A stretch of DNA of 64,000 nt from Thermoplasmata archaeon (GTDB taxonomy: Archaea; Thermoplasmatota; Thermoplasmata; Lutacidiplasmatales; UBA184), in the NCBI GenBank assembly GCA_022750155.1, contig JAKIWG010000008.1, positions 1 to 64,000 on the forward strand, written 5' to 3'. The notes beneath the pieces were generated by a model that was given only the letters and a program-made list of their open reading frames with translations, was not told where the DNA came from and did no database searches. Both the position numbers and the translations under genes were made by a program. Below are positions 32,612 to 41,521 of this stretch, piece by piece; the first letter of the stretch is position 1; the number at the start of each line of letters is the position of its first letter.

Positions 32612-35125
32612 CTAGGGCGGGGCGCCGGATTCCGCCACGGCGGGGGCCACCGCGGGCTCGCCGACCGCGGCCTTCCGCCTCGGAGCCCGCTTCTTCGGGG
32701 GCGGCCTGGCCGCGGCCTCACCCGCGTCGGTAGGAGGAGCTGCCGCGGCCGCGGGCACGGCGGGCGGCTTGACCGCCGTAGTCCGACGGGGCTTCGCCCG
32801 CGACGTGCCCTTCTTGGCGGCGCCGGTCGGTGCCGGTGCCTCGGTCTTGGCGGCGCGCGTCGGGCAGGACGGATTGATGCACAGGGTCCAGGGCCTTCGC
32901 CCGGCCTCGATCGCGGTGACGACCGGAGCGTGGCAGACCGGGCACGGCGGGTGGTCCTTGTCGAGCTTGCCGCGTTGAGGGAGCGGATAGGTCTGGCGGC
33001 AGTTCGGGTACCCCGAACAGCCTACGAACCGCTTGCCCATGAACGAATAGCGGATCTGCAGGGGCGAGTTGCACAGCGGGCACTCGCCGATCCGGAACGC
33101 CTTGTGGTGCTCGGGGCACTCCGGGTTGATGCAGTACAGGTCCGGGCGCTGGCCCCGGAAGACGATCCGTACCCTCGGCACCTTGCACGTCGCGCAGAGG
33201 AACTCCGGTGCCGGCTCGATGAACCCCGCCGCGGGGAGGGCGTAGGTGGCGGTGCACGAGGCCGGATTGTTGACGCACTGGACCCAGCGGGCCCCCCGCG
33301 GGCTGCGGGCCATCTGGAGGGCGCCCCCGCACTTCGCGCACGGCCCGACGAAATGCTGCCGGTCCAATGCCCCGGTGAGCGTCTTCCGGACGCCCTCGGC
33401 GTTGCGGGCCAGCAGCTCGTACGCCTCCCGGAGCATCTCGCGGGATTCCGCGAGGACCTCGGCCTTCGGTTTCTTCGACTGGGCGACGAGCTCCATGTCC
33501 TCTTCCAGCCGATGGGTCATCTCCGGACGCGTGATCACCGGAGCGTGGGCGCGCAGCGCCTCGGTGACCGCGATGCCGGTCCCCGTCGGCTCGAGCATCT
33601 TCTGGGTCACATAGTGGCGGTCGAACAGTTTCTGAAGGACGTCGTGGCGCGTGGACTTCGTGCCGAGGCCGAGCCGCTCCATCTCCTGGATGAGCGTCCC
33701 CTGCGTGAACCGGCGCGGGGGCTTGGTATGGTCCTCGCGGAGGTCGATGCGCCGGATCTCGACCTTCTGCCCGGCGGTGAGGACCGGCATCGCCGACTCC
33801 TCCGGGTGCGAGTATGGATAGACCTTGTACCATCCGAGGTCGGTGACCATCGCCCCCTTGCCGTCGAACTTCTCGGCCCGGATCTCCACCTTGACCGTGC
33901 GCGAGATCCCCGTCGAGTCGGGCGCGACCGTCGCGAGGAACCGGCGGACGACGAGCTCGTAGACCTTCGCGTGGTCCGGCTTGAGCTTCTTCGGGTCGGT
34001 GACCTGCGTCGGATAGATCGGCGGGTGGTCGGTCGTCTCGGAGCGGCCGCGGGTGGCGCGGAACGACGGTTGGGCGAGGATGTACTCCGCCTCGGCGCGG
34101 AACGGGCTCTCCACGAACTTCTCGACGAGGGTCCGCAGCCCGAGCCCCCGGGGGTAGACCGTGTTGTCCGTCCTGGGGTAGCTGATCAGTCCCTGGGTGT
34201 ACAGGTCCTCGGCGATCCGCATGGCGGCCGCCGCGCCCAACCCCTGGCGGACCGCCTCGGCCACGAACAGCGTGGTGCTGAACGGGATCGGGGGCCGCCG
34301 TCTCGTCTCCTCCTGGACAAAGGTCAGGACCGTCCCTTCCTTCGCGCCCTCCACCTTCCGATAGACCCCCTCGGCCTCACCGTGGTCGGTGTAGCTCCCG
34401 TGCTCGTGGGCGAGCTGGAACGCCTCTCCCTCGTGGCTCCCCTCGGCCTCCAGGACCCAGAACGGGGTCGGCACGAACTCCTTGATCGCCTGATCCCGTT
34501 CGACGAGGAGGGCGAGCGTCGGGGTCTGGACCCGGCCGACGGACAGGAAGCCCCGACCGCGGAGCTGGGCGGTGAGCGAGAGGTACCGGGTGAGGAGCGC
34601 ACCCCAGACGAGGTCGATCTCCTGGCGGGACTCGGCGGCCTCGGCGAGGGCGTGGTCGAGCTCCTTGAGGTTCGCGAAGCTCTCCTCGATCTCCCCGCGG
34701 GTGAGCGCGCTGTAGTGGGCACGCTTGACCTCGATCGTCGGGTGGACCTTCAGGAGCAGTTCGAGGCACTCGAGCCCGATCAACTCCCCCTCCCGGTCGA
34801 AGTCCGTCGCGATGATCACCCGGTCGAACTCCCGGACCATGTCCTGGAGGGTGCCGACGATGCCCGTCTCGGTGACCTTCTTCAGCGGCTCCGTCTCGAG
34901 GAGCTTCGGGAGGGTCGCGAGATCCCAGTTGGCCAGCTCCGGGGGGTAGTCGAGCTCGACGATGTGCCCTCGAAGCCCGACGACCGCGTATTCCCCGTCG
35001 GGCCGCTCGAATCGAAAGACGTTCGTCCCACCCACCCGCGAGCGCTTCATCCGGCCGTCGGACAGGACGACGGCGATCCGCAGCGCGGTGTTGAACTTCT
35101 CCGCGACGACCAGAGTTCGGGTCAC
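32612..35125 (-). CDS. topA: DNA topoisomerase I (type IA) with C-terminal zinc ribbons
   Basis: The 837-residue product relaxes negative supercoils by passing a single strand. A TOPRIM domain at about residues 106-114 has IIATDFDREGE, the catalytic Tyr is Y316 in LISYPRTDN, and four Cys-rich zinc ribbons follow after about residue 600 (CAKCGG, CATC, CPLC, CPVC). The last 80 residues are Lys/Ala/Pro-rich and probably disordered, perhaps binding DNA. The GTG at 35125 is chosen over 35164 because the TATA box is about 26-35 bases upstream, making the message leaderless, and because the domain begins with TRTLVVAEK. It stands alone. Confidence 0.95.
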   Translation of the reverse strand: MTRTLVVAEKFNTALRIAVVLSDGRMKRSRVGGTNVFRFERPDGEYAVVGLRGHIVELDYPPELANWDLATLPKLLETEPLKKVTETGIVGTLQDMVREFDRVIIATDFDREGELIGLECLELLLKVHPTIEVKRAHYSALTRGEIEESFANLKELDHALAEAAESRQEIDLVWGALLTRYLSLTAQLRGRGFLSVGRVQTPTLALLVERDQAIKEFVPTPFWVLEAEGSHEGEAFQLAHEHGSYTDHGEAEGVYRKVEGAKEGTVLTFVQEETRRRPPIPFSTTLFVAEAVRQGLGAAAAMRIAEDLYTQGLISYPRTDNTVYPRGLGLRTLVEKFVESPFRAEAEYILAQPSFRATRGRSETTDHPPIYPTQVTDPKKLKPDHAKVYELVVRRFLATVAPDSTGISRTVKVEIRAEKFDGKGAMVTDLGWYKVYPYSHPEESAMPVLTAGQKVEIRRIDLREDHTKPPRRFTQGTLIQEMERLGLGTKSTRHDVLQKLFDRHYVTQKMLEPTGTGIAVTEALRAHAPVITRPEMTHRLEEDMELVAQSKKPKAEVLAESREMLREAYELLARNAEGVRKTLTGALDRQHFVGPCAKCGGALQMARSPRGARWVQCVNNPASCTATYALPAAGFIEPAPEFLCATCKVPRVRIVFRGQRPDLYCINPECPEHHKAFRIGECPLCNSPLQIRYSFMGKRFVGCSGYPNCRQTYPLPQRGKLDKDHPPCPVCHAPVVTAIEAGRRPWTLCINPSCPTRAAKTEAPAPTGAAKKGTSRAKPRRTTAVKPPAVPAAAAAPPTDAGEAAARPPPKKRAPRRKAAVGEPAVAPAVAESGAPP

Positions 35126-35150
35126 TGTGCCTCGCTCATGGCCTGCGGGA

Positions 35151-35160
35151 TTAGATAAAC
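35151..35160 (-). promoter_or_regulatory. TATA box of topA
   Basis: Read on the minus strand the box is GTTTATCTAA, 26-35 bases upstream of the GTG at 35125. It overlaps the upstream in-frame ATG at 35164 region, arguing against that start. Confidence 0.7.
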
Positions 35161-35294
35161 TCACACGCCGGCCCGGCGATGAATCGTGGACTGAACGCGA
35201 GCGCGCGCGTCCGGGCCCCGCCCTCTCCGGGCCGGCTCACCCCCCCCTGACCGGGGGTGCCCGAATCGACTCGGGGCGCGCGGCGCGACAGGGC

Positions 35295-35302
35295 CTTTAT
35301 AC
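35295..35302 (+). promoter_or_regulatory. TATA box of tRNA-Phe
   Basis: CTTTATAC lies 28-35 bases before the tRNA 5' end, the expected spacing. Confidence 0.75.
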
Positions 35303-35329
35303 CGGCCGGCCGTCGCTCGGCCCGGATGC

Positions 35330-35402
35330 GCTGCGGTAACTCAGTTGGGAGAGTGCAAGACTGAAGATCTTGAAGTCGCCGGTTCAAGTCCGGCCCGCGG
35401 CA
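35330..35402 (+). tRNA. tRNA-Phe(GAA)
   Basis: The 73-base tRNA has acceptor GCTGCGG/CCGCGGC (one G-T pair), D arm ACTC...GAGT, anticodon arm CAAGA-CTGAAGA-TCTTG with anticodon GAA, T arm GCCGG-TTCAAGT-CCGGC and discriminator A. No intron and no encoded CCA. Confidence 0.96.
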
Positions 35403-35505
35403 TAAGGACCGGCCCCCACCGCAGGGGATCCCACCCCTGCGGCTCCCGGACGCGGCGGTTCCGCCCAAACCCCTTTAGCCCGTGATTCCTCGGCCTGGAT
35501 GACCC

Positions 35506-35994
35506 ATGACGCACCACGTCCGGCCGATCCGAGAGGGCTACCATACCGCCGTACCGGGAATCGTCGTGCGAAACGCGGCCAAGGCCGTCGCGTTCTACCA
35601 GGCGGCACTGGGCGCGGTCGAGTCGAACCGCATGCACGGACCCGACGGCAAGAGCATCATCCATTCGGAGCTGCAGATCGGCGACTCGAAGGTCTTTCTC
35701 GCCGACGAGGGGGAGGGGATGTCCACGAAGTCCCCCGAGACGCTTCACGGGACCACGGGCTCGATCCATCTCAACGTCGAGGACACCGATGCGGCGTTTC
35801 AGCGCGCGATCAAGGCCGGAGCCAAGCCGATCATGCCCCCGATGGACATGTTCTGGGGAGACCGGTACGCCCAGGTCTCCGACCCGTTCGGCCATGTCTG
35901 GGGACTCGGCACCCACCAAGAGGACCTGACCCCGGAAGAGATGGAGAAGCGGGCGGCGGCATTCTACCAGAAGATGGCGGCCCAGCCCCGATAG
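35506..35994 (+). CDS. VOC-superfamily (glyoxalase/PhnB-like) protein
   Basis: The 162-residue product has two beta-alpha-beta-beta-beta halves: residues 15-75 (VPGIVVRNAAKAVAFYQAAL) and residues 85-140 (GSIHLNVEDTDAAF, VSDPFGHVWGLGTH). The second half matches the PhnB/YecM-like group, often called glyoxalase or bleomycin-resistance-related proteins. A metal site of His/Glu residues is possible (HSELQ and HVWGLGTH), but substrate and reaction are unknown. A TATA-like CCTTTAGCC about 30 bases upstream supports the ATG at 35506. It stands alone downstream of tRNA-Phe. Confidence 0.85.
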   Translation: MTHHVRPIREGYHTAVPGIVVRNAAKAVAFYQAALGAVESNRMHGPDGKSIIHSELQIGDSKVFLADEGEGMSTKSPETLHGTTGSIHLNVEDTDAAFQRAIKAGAKPIMPPMDMFWGDRYAQVSDPFGHVWGLGTHQEDLTPEEMEKRAAAFYQKMAAQPR

Positions 35995-36096
35995 GACCGG
36001 CGCGCAGCGAGAGGGGTCGCGGACCCCGACAGTCGGGCCCGGTCATCTCTCGCCAATCGAATTCGTCCGCGGGTCCGCCCGGGCTCGGACGTCTCC

Positions 36097-38091
36097 CTAT
36101 CGCGGTCCGAGCTGACGAGCGAGGGAGCGCAACGCCCCACGTATCTCCTCGACGGAGGCGCCGTCCTCGAGCGTCGTGAGGTCCCCCACATCCGCCCGGC
36201 CTTCCGCCACCGCCTTCACCACGCGCCGCATGATCTTGCCGCTCCGGGTCTTCGGGATCGAGCGGACGATGTGTACTTCCTCGGGCCGCGCGATCTTGCC
36301 GATCCGCTGGGCCACGTGCTCCCGGAGGTCGTCGGGGAGTCCCGGCTCTGCGACGGTCCCGTCGCGTAGGACGACGAACGCCACGGGGACCTCGCCGCGC
36401 AGCTCGTCGGCGCGTCCGCAGACGGCCGCTTCGGCGACCCCCGGGTAACTGAGCAATGCGTCCTCGATCTCGATCGTGCCGAGCCGGTGCCCGGCGACCT
36501 TCAGCACCTCGTCGGCTCGCCCCAGGAACCAGAAGTACCCGTCCGAGTCGCGGTAGGCGTAGTCCCCGGGATAGTACGACCCGGGAAAGCGCGTCCAGTA
36601 GGCCGACCGGTATCGTTCGTCGTTCCCCTGGATGCGGAGGAGCATGCCGGGCCAGGGTTGGCGGATCACGACGAATCCCTTCTCACCGGGGGCTGTCGGT
36701 TCGCCCTGCTCGTTCACGACCCCGGCGTCGATCCCCGGCAGGGGCCACGCCGCCGAGCCCGGCTTGTGGGGGATCGCCGCGAGTCCGGTCGCCGAGGAGA
36801 TCATGATCCCGCCGGTCTCCGTCTGCCACCATGTGTCGACGATCGGGCACCGTCCCCCCCCGACCTCCCGGTGGTACCACTCCCACACGTCCGGATTGAT
36901 CGCTTCCCCGACGGTGCCGAGGAGCCGCAGCGAGGAGCGGTCGTGGGTCCGCAGGGCGGCCTCGCCCGCCCTCCGGAGGCCCCGAAGCGCCGTCGGGGAT
37001 GTGTAGAGGATGCTCACCCTGTAGCGCTCGACCATCTCCCACATCCGGGAGGGGCTGGGGTGGTCGAACGCCCCTTCGTACAGGACGCCCGTGAGGCCGG
37101 CCGAGAGTGGTCCGAAGATGATGTAGCTGTGACCGGTGACCCACCCCACGTCCGCCGCGCACCAGAAGACGTCGGAGGGCTGCGGGTCGAACACCCAGCG
37201 AGTCGTGGCAGTGACGTGGACCATGTATCCGCCCGTCCCGTGGGCGATCGCCTTCGGGCTCCCCGTCGTGCCGGAGGAGTAGAGCAGGTAGAGGAGGTGG
37301 TCGGAGGCCGCGGCGTACGGAGGGTGGTAGTTCGAACCGGTCTCGAGGAGCGTGGTCCAATCGACGTCCCGGGTCGGGTGCTTAGGCACCTCCTCCCCGG
37401 TCCGGCGTACCACCACGACGGTGTCGACCGACGGCGCGTTCGACACCGCCTCCTCTGCGACCGCCTTCAACGGGACGACGCGGCCCCGCCGATACCCGCC
37501 GTCGGCGGTGAAGAGCACCCGGGCCCCGAGGTCGCGGATGCGGTCGCCCAGCGCCTGGGCGCTGAATCCGCTGAACACCGTGGTGAACGGGATCCCAAGG
37601 CGGGCGAGCGCGAGCATGGTCACCGGGAGCTCGGGGACCATCGGGAGGTAGATCGCCGCCATGTCGCTCGGGGAGAAGCCGCGCAGGGCGAGCGCGCTCG
37701 CCAGCCGGTTGACGTCCTGGTAGAGCTCGTCATAGGTGATCGCTCGGCGCTCTCCGGACTCTCCTTCCCAGTAGAACGCCACACGATGCCGGTTCGGGCC
37801 CTCGATGTGCCGGTCGAGGCAGTTGTCCGATGCGTTCAGCCGGCCATCGGGGAACCATCGGGCGTACGGAGGCTTCCAATCGAGGACCTCTGTGAACGGG
37901 TGCATCCACCGGACCTCCCGTCGGGCCACGGGCTCCCAGAACGCGCGGATATCCCGGACCGACTCGGCGAGATGCTGACGGTACCGTTCGACCGTCCAGC
38001 CGCCTGGCGGGACGTCGGCGCTCCGTGACCCGGTGGGGGGGACGGGACCGCCGGCGGCCCGCTCGGGCGGCCGCCGGCTCCCGTCGTCCAT
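36097..38091 (-). CDS. acs: Acetyl-CoA synthetase (AMP-forming) or related short-chain acyl-CoA synthetase
   Basis: The 664-residue product activates acetate or another short acid to acyl-CoA via acyl-AMP. The P-loop YSSGTTGSPKAIAH, the WWQTETGG motif, YYPGDYAYRDSDGYFWFLGR and the acylatable Lys in PKTRSGKIMRR are all present, and the length is typical. It follows the DUF35 protein by four bases, so it is the last gene of a three-gene unit with the thiolase-like pair. The company suggests a CoA-ester pathway more specific than acetate assimilation, for example activation of a short-chain acid that is then built up or cleaved by the thiolase-fold partner. Confidence 0.92.
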   Translation of the reverse strand: MDDGSRRPPERAAGGPVPPTGSRSADVPPGGWTVERYRQHLAESVRDIRAFWEPVARREVRWMHPFTEVLDWKPPYARWFPDGRLNASDNCLDRHIEGPNRHRVAFYWEGESGERRAITYDELYQDVNRLASALALRGFSPSDMAAIYLPMVPELPVTMLALARLGIPFTTVFSGFSAQALGDRIRDLGARVLFTADGGYRRGRVVPLKAVAEEAVSNAPSVDTVVVVRRTGEEVPKHPTRDVDWTTLLETGSNYHPPYAAASDHLLYLLYSSGTTGSPKAIAHGTGGYMVHVTATTRWVFDPQPSDVFWCAADVGWVTGHSYIIFGPLSAGLTGVLYEGAFDHPSPSRMWEMVERYRVSILYTSPTALRGLRRAGEAALRTHDRSSLRLLGTVGEAINPDVWEWYHREVGGGRCPIVDTWWQTETGGIMISSATGLAAIPHKPGSAAWPLPGIDAGVVNEQGEPTAPGEKGFVVIRQPWPGMLLRIQGNDERYRSAYWTRFPGSYYPGDYAYRDSDGYFWFLGRADEVLKVAGHRLGTIEIEDALLSYPGVAEAAVCGRADELRGEVPVAFVVLRDGTVAEPGLPDDLREHVAQRIGKIARPEEVHIVRSIPKTRSGKIMRRVVKAVAEGRADVGDLTTLEDGASVEEIRGALRSLARQLGPR

Positions 38092-38095
38092 CGCC

Positions 38096-38650
38096 TCAGC
38101 CCCGGCGGGGTTTCTCCGAAGCCGCGGCCGGCTTCGGGACGAACCAGATGTCGGTGATCGAGTACTTCGGCTTCGGCTCGAAGCGCGCCTCGACGGGCAT
38201 TCCGATGTAGATCTCCGACTCGGTGCACTCCTTGAGCCGGACCAATAGGAGGCTGCCGACGCCGTCGAACTCGACCATCGCGAGGTTGTAGGGGGTCTCC
38301 TTCAGGAACGCTTCCCCCCCGAAGTGGCAGGTCGTCCACGAGTGGATGCGGCCTTCCTTGGGCAGCTCGATCCAGGTCGTGGGGCTCCCGCAGACCATGC
38401 AGTGGCCGCGTGGGGTCCCGTAGACGAACCCGCAGCTCGCCTTCGAGCACTTCGAGCCCCGCAACACCCCCGAGGCGAGCCCGAGGAAGAAGGCGGAGTC
38501 TTCCGCGTAGCTGTGGATGTAGTGGATGGTGTACGGGCTGTGGATGATGAGGCTCTCCACTCCCTCCTTGTCGACGAAGAGGGCGGCCCCGTTCTTGTCG
38601 ATCTCCGCCTGCACCTCGCGGAACTTGGTGAACTTCCTCGGTGCCGGCAT
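38096..38650 (-). CDS. DUF35 zinc-ribbon/OB-fold partner of a thiolase-like protein
   Basis: The 184-residue product has an N-terminal helical part, four cysteines in CSKASCGFVYG and CMVCGSP, and a C-terminal OB-fold (TYNLAMVEF-like strand, then GMPVEARFEPKP). DUF35 proteins bind a thiolase-superfamily enzyme and shuttle CoA intermediates, as in archaeal HMG-CoA synthase/thiolase complexes and in the ChsH2-Ltp2 aldolase. It is translated immediately after the thiolase-like gene (one base between), fitting a stable complex. Zinc binding is expected from the Cys pairs. Confidence 0.9.
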   Translation of the reverse strand: MPAPRKFTKFREVQAEIDKNGAALFVDKEGVESLIIHSPYTIHYIHSYAEDSAFFLGLASGVLRGSKCSKASCGFVYGTPRGHCMVCGSPTTWIELPKEGRIHSWTTCHFGGEAFLKETPYNLAMVEFDGVGSLLLVRLKECTESEIYIGMPVEARFEPKPKYSITDIWFVPKPAAASEKPRRG

Positions 38651-38651
38651 C

Positions 38652-40049
38652 TCAGAACCCCCGCTTCAGGATCGAGACCGTGACCGCGGAACCGGTCCCG
38701 GCGTGGCTGTGGATCGCCCCGAGCTTGGCGTCCGCGATCTGGAGCGTCGGGTCGTGGAAATGCTCGGCGATCGTCCCCTGGAGCTGCCAGTGGGCGAAGA
38801 CCGCCTGCATGAGTCCGGTGGCTCCCACGGGGTGGCCGCACGCGATGAGACCGCCCGAGGGATTGACGGGGATCGCCCCCGCCTTGGGCGTGGGGAAGGG
38901 GTACTTCACCTGCGTGAGGAACGGGTCCCCGCGCTCGGTGAACTCGTACCCCTCGCCGTACTTGCATAGCCCGAGGTCCTCGTAGGTCTGGATCTCGCTC
39001 GACGAGTAGGCGTCGTGGAGCTCGATGAAGTCGAGCTCCTCGTTCGGGTCCTCGATCCCCGCCATCCGGTAGGCTTCGAGGCCGGCCGATCGTCCCGCGC
39101 GGAACGAGTGGATCCCCGGGTAGGGGAGGTGGGTGTAGTCGCTCGCCTTCTCCCGGGGCATCAGGGGGACCTTGCCGAAGGGACGGTCGGAGAGCCGCAT
39201 CGTGTCGGTCCCGGTTCCGACCCCGATCACCTCGACCGGACGGTCGGTGAACTCCTTGGCCCGCTCCTCGTCGCACAGGATCGCCACTGCCGCTCCGTCG
39301 CTCATGGTGCAGATCTGCTCGCGCGTGAGCGGGTAGCTGATCATCTCGGAATTGAGCGCGTCCTGCACCGAGAGCTGCTTCGGGTACTGGGCGTACGGAT
39401 TGTGCAATGCATTGACGTGGTTCTTCACCGATACGAGCGCCATGACGCGGGTCCCCTCGGCGATCGCCATCCGCTGGGCCTGCCGCTCGTCCTTGATATG
39501 GGCGAACTTGCGGAGCCGGATGTACTCGTAGATGTGGCGCTGGACCATCAGGGCGTAGTAGCCGGTATAGAAGCCTCCGAGCGGAAAGTCGAAGTTCGTG
39601 TCGGAGGCGAGGGCGATGAACTCGTTCCCCTTCCAGGTCGCCACCCGGCTCATCGTCTCGTAGCCGGCCGCCAGGCAGACGTCCATCCGTCCGCTCGCCA
39701 CGGCCTCGAACGCCGCCTGGAAGCACTCCCCTCCCGTCGCGCCCCCCCACTCGATCCGCACCGAGCCTTTCGGGTTCAGCCCGAGGTAGTCCTGCACCAT
39801 GCTCGCGGCCTTGAGCTGCCTCGAAAAGTGGTCGGAGAAGTACGAGACGCGGCTGCCGTCGATCCGGTCCGTCGTCAGTTCGGGCACCTCGGCGAGCGCC
39901 GCATCGTACGCCCGCTTGACCATCAGGCGGAAGTCCATCGCCGGGTGGGCCTTCGCGAACTTCGTGACCCCGCCGGCGACCATGTAGACTCGGCGGGACG
40001 GGCGGTGCCGCCTCGGTGGGGCGGGCTCGGACTTTGCTCGGCTCGGCAT
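38652..40049 (-). CDS. Thiolase-superfamily protein without the catalytic cysteine
   Basis: The 465-residue product resembles SCP2-type thiolases in the ELHDAYSSSEIQTYEDLGLC region, the NPSGGLIACGHPVGATG motif and the C-terminal HSHAGTGSAVTV. At the nucleophile position, where thiolases have NCSTG or ACATG, it has W-G-G-A-T-G, so the Cys is Gly103; Cys109 lies six residues on. Thiolase-fold proteins without this Cys include the steroid side-chain aldolase Ltp2, which pairs with a DUF35 domain, as here. A retro-aldol role on a CoA ester is therefore possible; a scaffold role is the alternative. The start at 40049 fits a TATA-like GGATTATCC about 35 bases upstream; 39983 is the other option. 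Confidence 0.8.
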   Translation of the reverse strand: MPSRAKSEPAPPRRHRPSRRVYMVAGGVTKFAKAHPAMDFRLMVKRAYDAALAEVPELTTDRIDGSRVSYFSDHFSRQLKAASMVQDYLGLNPKGSVRIEWGGATGGECFQAAFEAVASGRMDVCLAAGYETMSRVATWKGNEFIALASDTNFDFPLGGFYTGYYALMVQRHIYEYIRLRKFAHIKDERQAQRMAIAEGTRVMALVSVKNHVNALHNPYAQYPKQLSVQDALNSEMISYPLTREQICTMSDGAAVAILCDEERAKEFTDRPVEVIGVGTGTDTMRLSDRPFGKVPLMPREKASDYTHLPYPGIHSFRAGRSAGLEAYRMAGIEDPNEELDFIELHDAYSSSEIQTYEDLGLCKYGEGYEFTERGDPFLTQVKYPFPTPKAGAIPVNPSGGLIACGHPVGATGLMQAVFAHWQLQGTIAEHFHDPTLQIADAKLGAIHSHAGTGSAVTVSILKRGF

Positions 40050-40160
40050 GATATCCCTGGGCGCGGCGAAAGACGACGGGTGGATAATCCCTACGGAAAG
40101 TCGGCCGGCTGTCCCGGAGGCGGCCGAACGCTTTTCTGCCCTGCGTCGCTCCGGCCGCCG

Positions 40161-41147
40161 ATGAGCGGAGTTCCGCCGAAGCGCGACCTGCTGTCGTTGG
40201 CGGACCTCGCCGAGGATCTGCCGGCCCTTCTGAAGCGCGCCCTCGCGATGAAGCAGGCGCGCGCCCGCGGGGACCTATCGACGACGCTCCAAGGAACGAA
40301 CGTCGCCATGATCTTCGAGAAGCCCTCGACGCGCACGCGCACGTCCTTCGAGGTCGCCATCAACGACCTCGGCGGGCACGCGCTCTACCTCTCCCCCAAG
40401 GACATGCAGCTCGGCCGCGGGGAGACGATCGCCGACACGGCCCGGGTCCTCTCCCGGTACGTCGACGCGATCGTCTACCGAGCCTTCCGACACCAGGACA
40501 TGGCCGAACTGGCCCGTCACGCGACGGTCCCCGTCATCAACGCCCTCGACGACCGGGAGCATCCCTGCCAGATCGTCGCCGACCTCCTCACGCTCTACGA
40601 GCGGTGGGGGGGATCGTGGAAGGGCCGGAAGCTCGCCTACGTCGGCGACGGCAACAACGTGCTCAACTCGCTGATGCTCGGTTCGGCGATCGTCGGCCTC
40701 CACCTGACGTCGGCCATCCCGGCGGCGTATCGGCCGCCGGCGGCCACCGTCGAGCGCGCCGAGGCGTTGGCGCGGCACACCGGGGCCCAGATCCGATTCA
40801 ACGAGAGCCCGATCGAGGCGGCGAGGGGGGCCGACGCCCTCTACACCGATGTCTGGGTCTCGATGGGAGACGAAGCCGAGCAGGGCGCCCGCGAGAAGGC
40901 GTTCGCCGGCTACCAGATCAATGACGAGCTCGTGGCGGTCGCGAAACCGGACGTGTGGGTCCTCCACGACCTCCCGGCCCACCGGGGCCAGGAGATCACC
41001 GACTCGGTGATGGACGGACCCCGGGCCGCGATCTGGGACCAGGCGGAGAACCGCCTCCACGCCCAGAAGGCGATCCTCGAGCTCCTCCTGGGAGCCCACC
41101 GGGGCCCGCTCGGAAGCGCCAGCGGTGGGACGGAGCGTCCCGGATGA
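40161..41147 (+). CDS. argF: Ornithine carbamoyltransferase
   Basis: The 328-residue product forms citrulline from ornithine and carbamoyl phosphate. Visible are the carbamoyl phosphate motif STRTRTSFE at about residues 56-64, HPCQ at 134-137 and the SMG loop at 234-236. The usual HCLP ornithine-binding motif reads HDLP (Asp270 instead of Cys). Length is normal for the family. No other arginine genes lie nearby. Its stop overlaps the start of the next small membrane protein gene (ATGA), so the two are co-transcribed. Confidence 0.93.
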   Translation: MSGVPPKRDLLSLADLAEDLPALLKRALAMKQARARGDLSTTLQGTNVAMIFEKPSTRTRTSFEVAINDLGGHALYLSPKDMQLGRGETIADTARVLSRYVDAIVYRAFRHQDMAELARHATVPVINALDDREHPCQIVADLLTLYERWGGSWKGRKLAYVGDGNNVLNSLMLGSAIVGLHLTSAIPAAYRPPAATVERAEALARHTGAQIRFNESPIEAARGADALYTDVWVSMGDEAEQGAREKAFAGYQINDELVAVAKPDVWVLHDLPAHRGQEITDSVMDGPRAAIWDQAENRLHAQKAILELLLGAHRGPLGSASGGTERPG

Positions 41148-41521
41148 CCGAGCCGCTGTTCTCGCACCGGGACCGCCGGGTGCATCGCGACCTGGGGCGA
41201 CTCTCCGCGGGGCTGCTGGCCGCCCTCGCCATCGCGATCCCTCTCGCCGTCCTATCCCCGTGGCCGCAGCTCGGGGTGGCGGCGATCCTCGCGCTCGCCG
41301 GCTCGGGCGCGCTGTTCATCGCCCGGGCGGGGGCGATGGGAGGAGAGTACGCCGACGACCTCGAACGGGTCGCCGCCGGCACCCCGGCCTCGAGATGGGT
41401 CCACGTCGAGGTCCACAGCCGTGTCGGCCTCTCGCGCCCTGTCGGTCTCCCGACGGAGCGATCCCCGAACGTTCGTCCCCCGTCCCGACCGGTCGGGCCG
41501 TCCTCCGGGCCCGCGGGCTAA
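41144..41521 (+). CDS. Small two-helix membrane protein coupled to argF
   Basis: The 125-residue product has two hydrophobic helices at about residues 20-40 and 43-62, then an acidic turn (GGEYADDLERV) and a Pro/Ser-rich tail. No family is recognised. The ATG overlaps the argF stop. The gene end overlaps the convergent mbf1 stop by four bases (CTAA), each strand using part of the same bases as a stop codon. Confidence 0.6.
   Translation: MTEPLFSHRDRRVHRDLGRLSAGLLAALAIAIPLAVLSPWPQLGVAAILALAGSGALFIARAGAMGGEYADDLERVAAGTPASRWVHVEVHSRVGLSRPVGLPTERSPNVRPPSRPVGPSSGPAG

Noticed and set aside
32519-35158. Open frame of 879 residues opposite topA
   Set aside because: Antisense of topoisomerase I with no recognisable domain.
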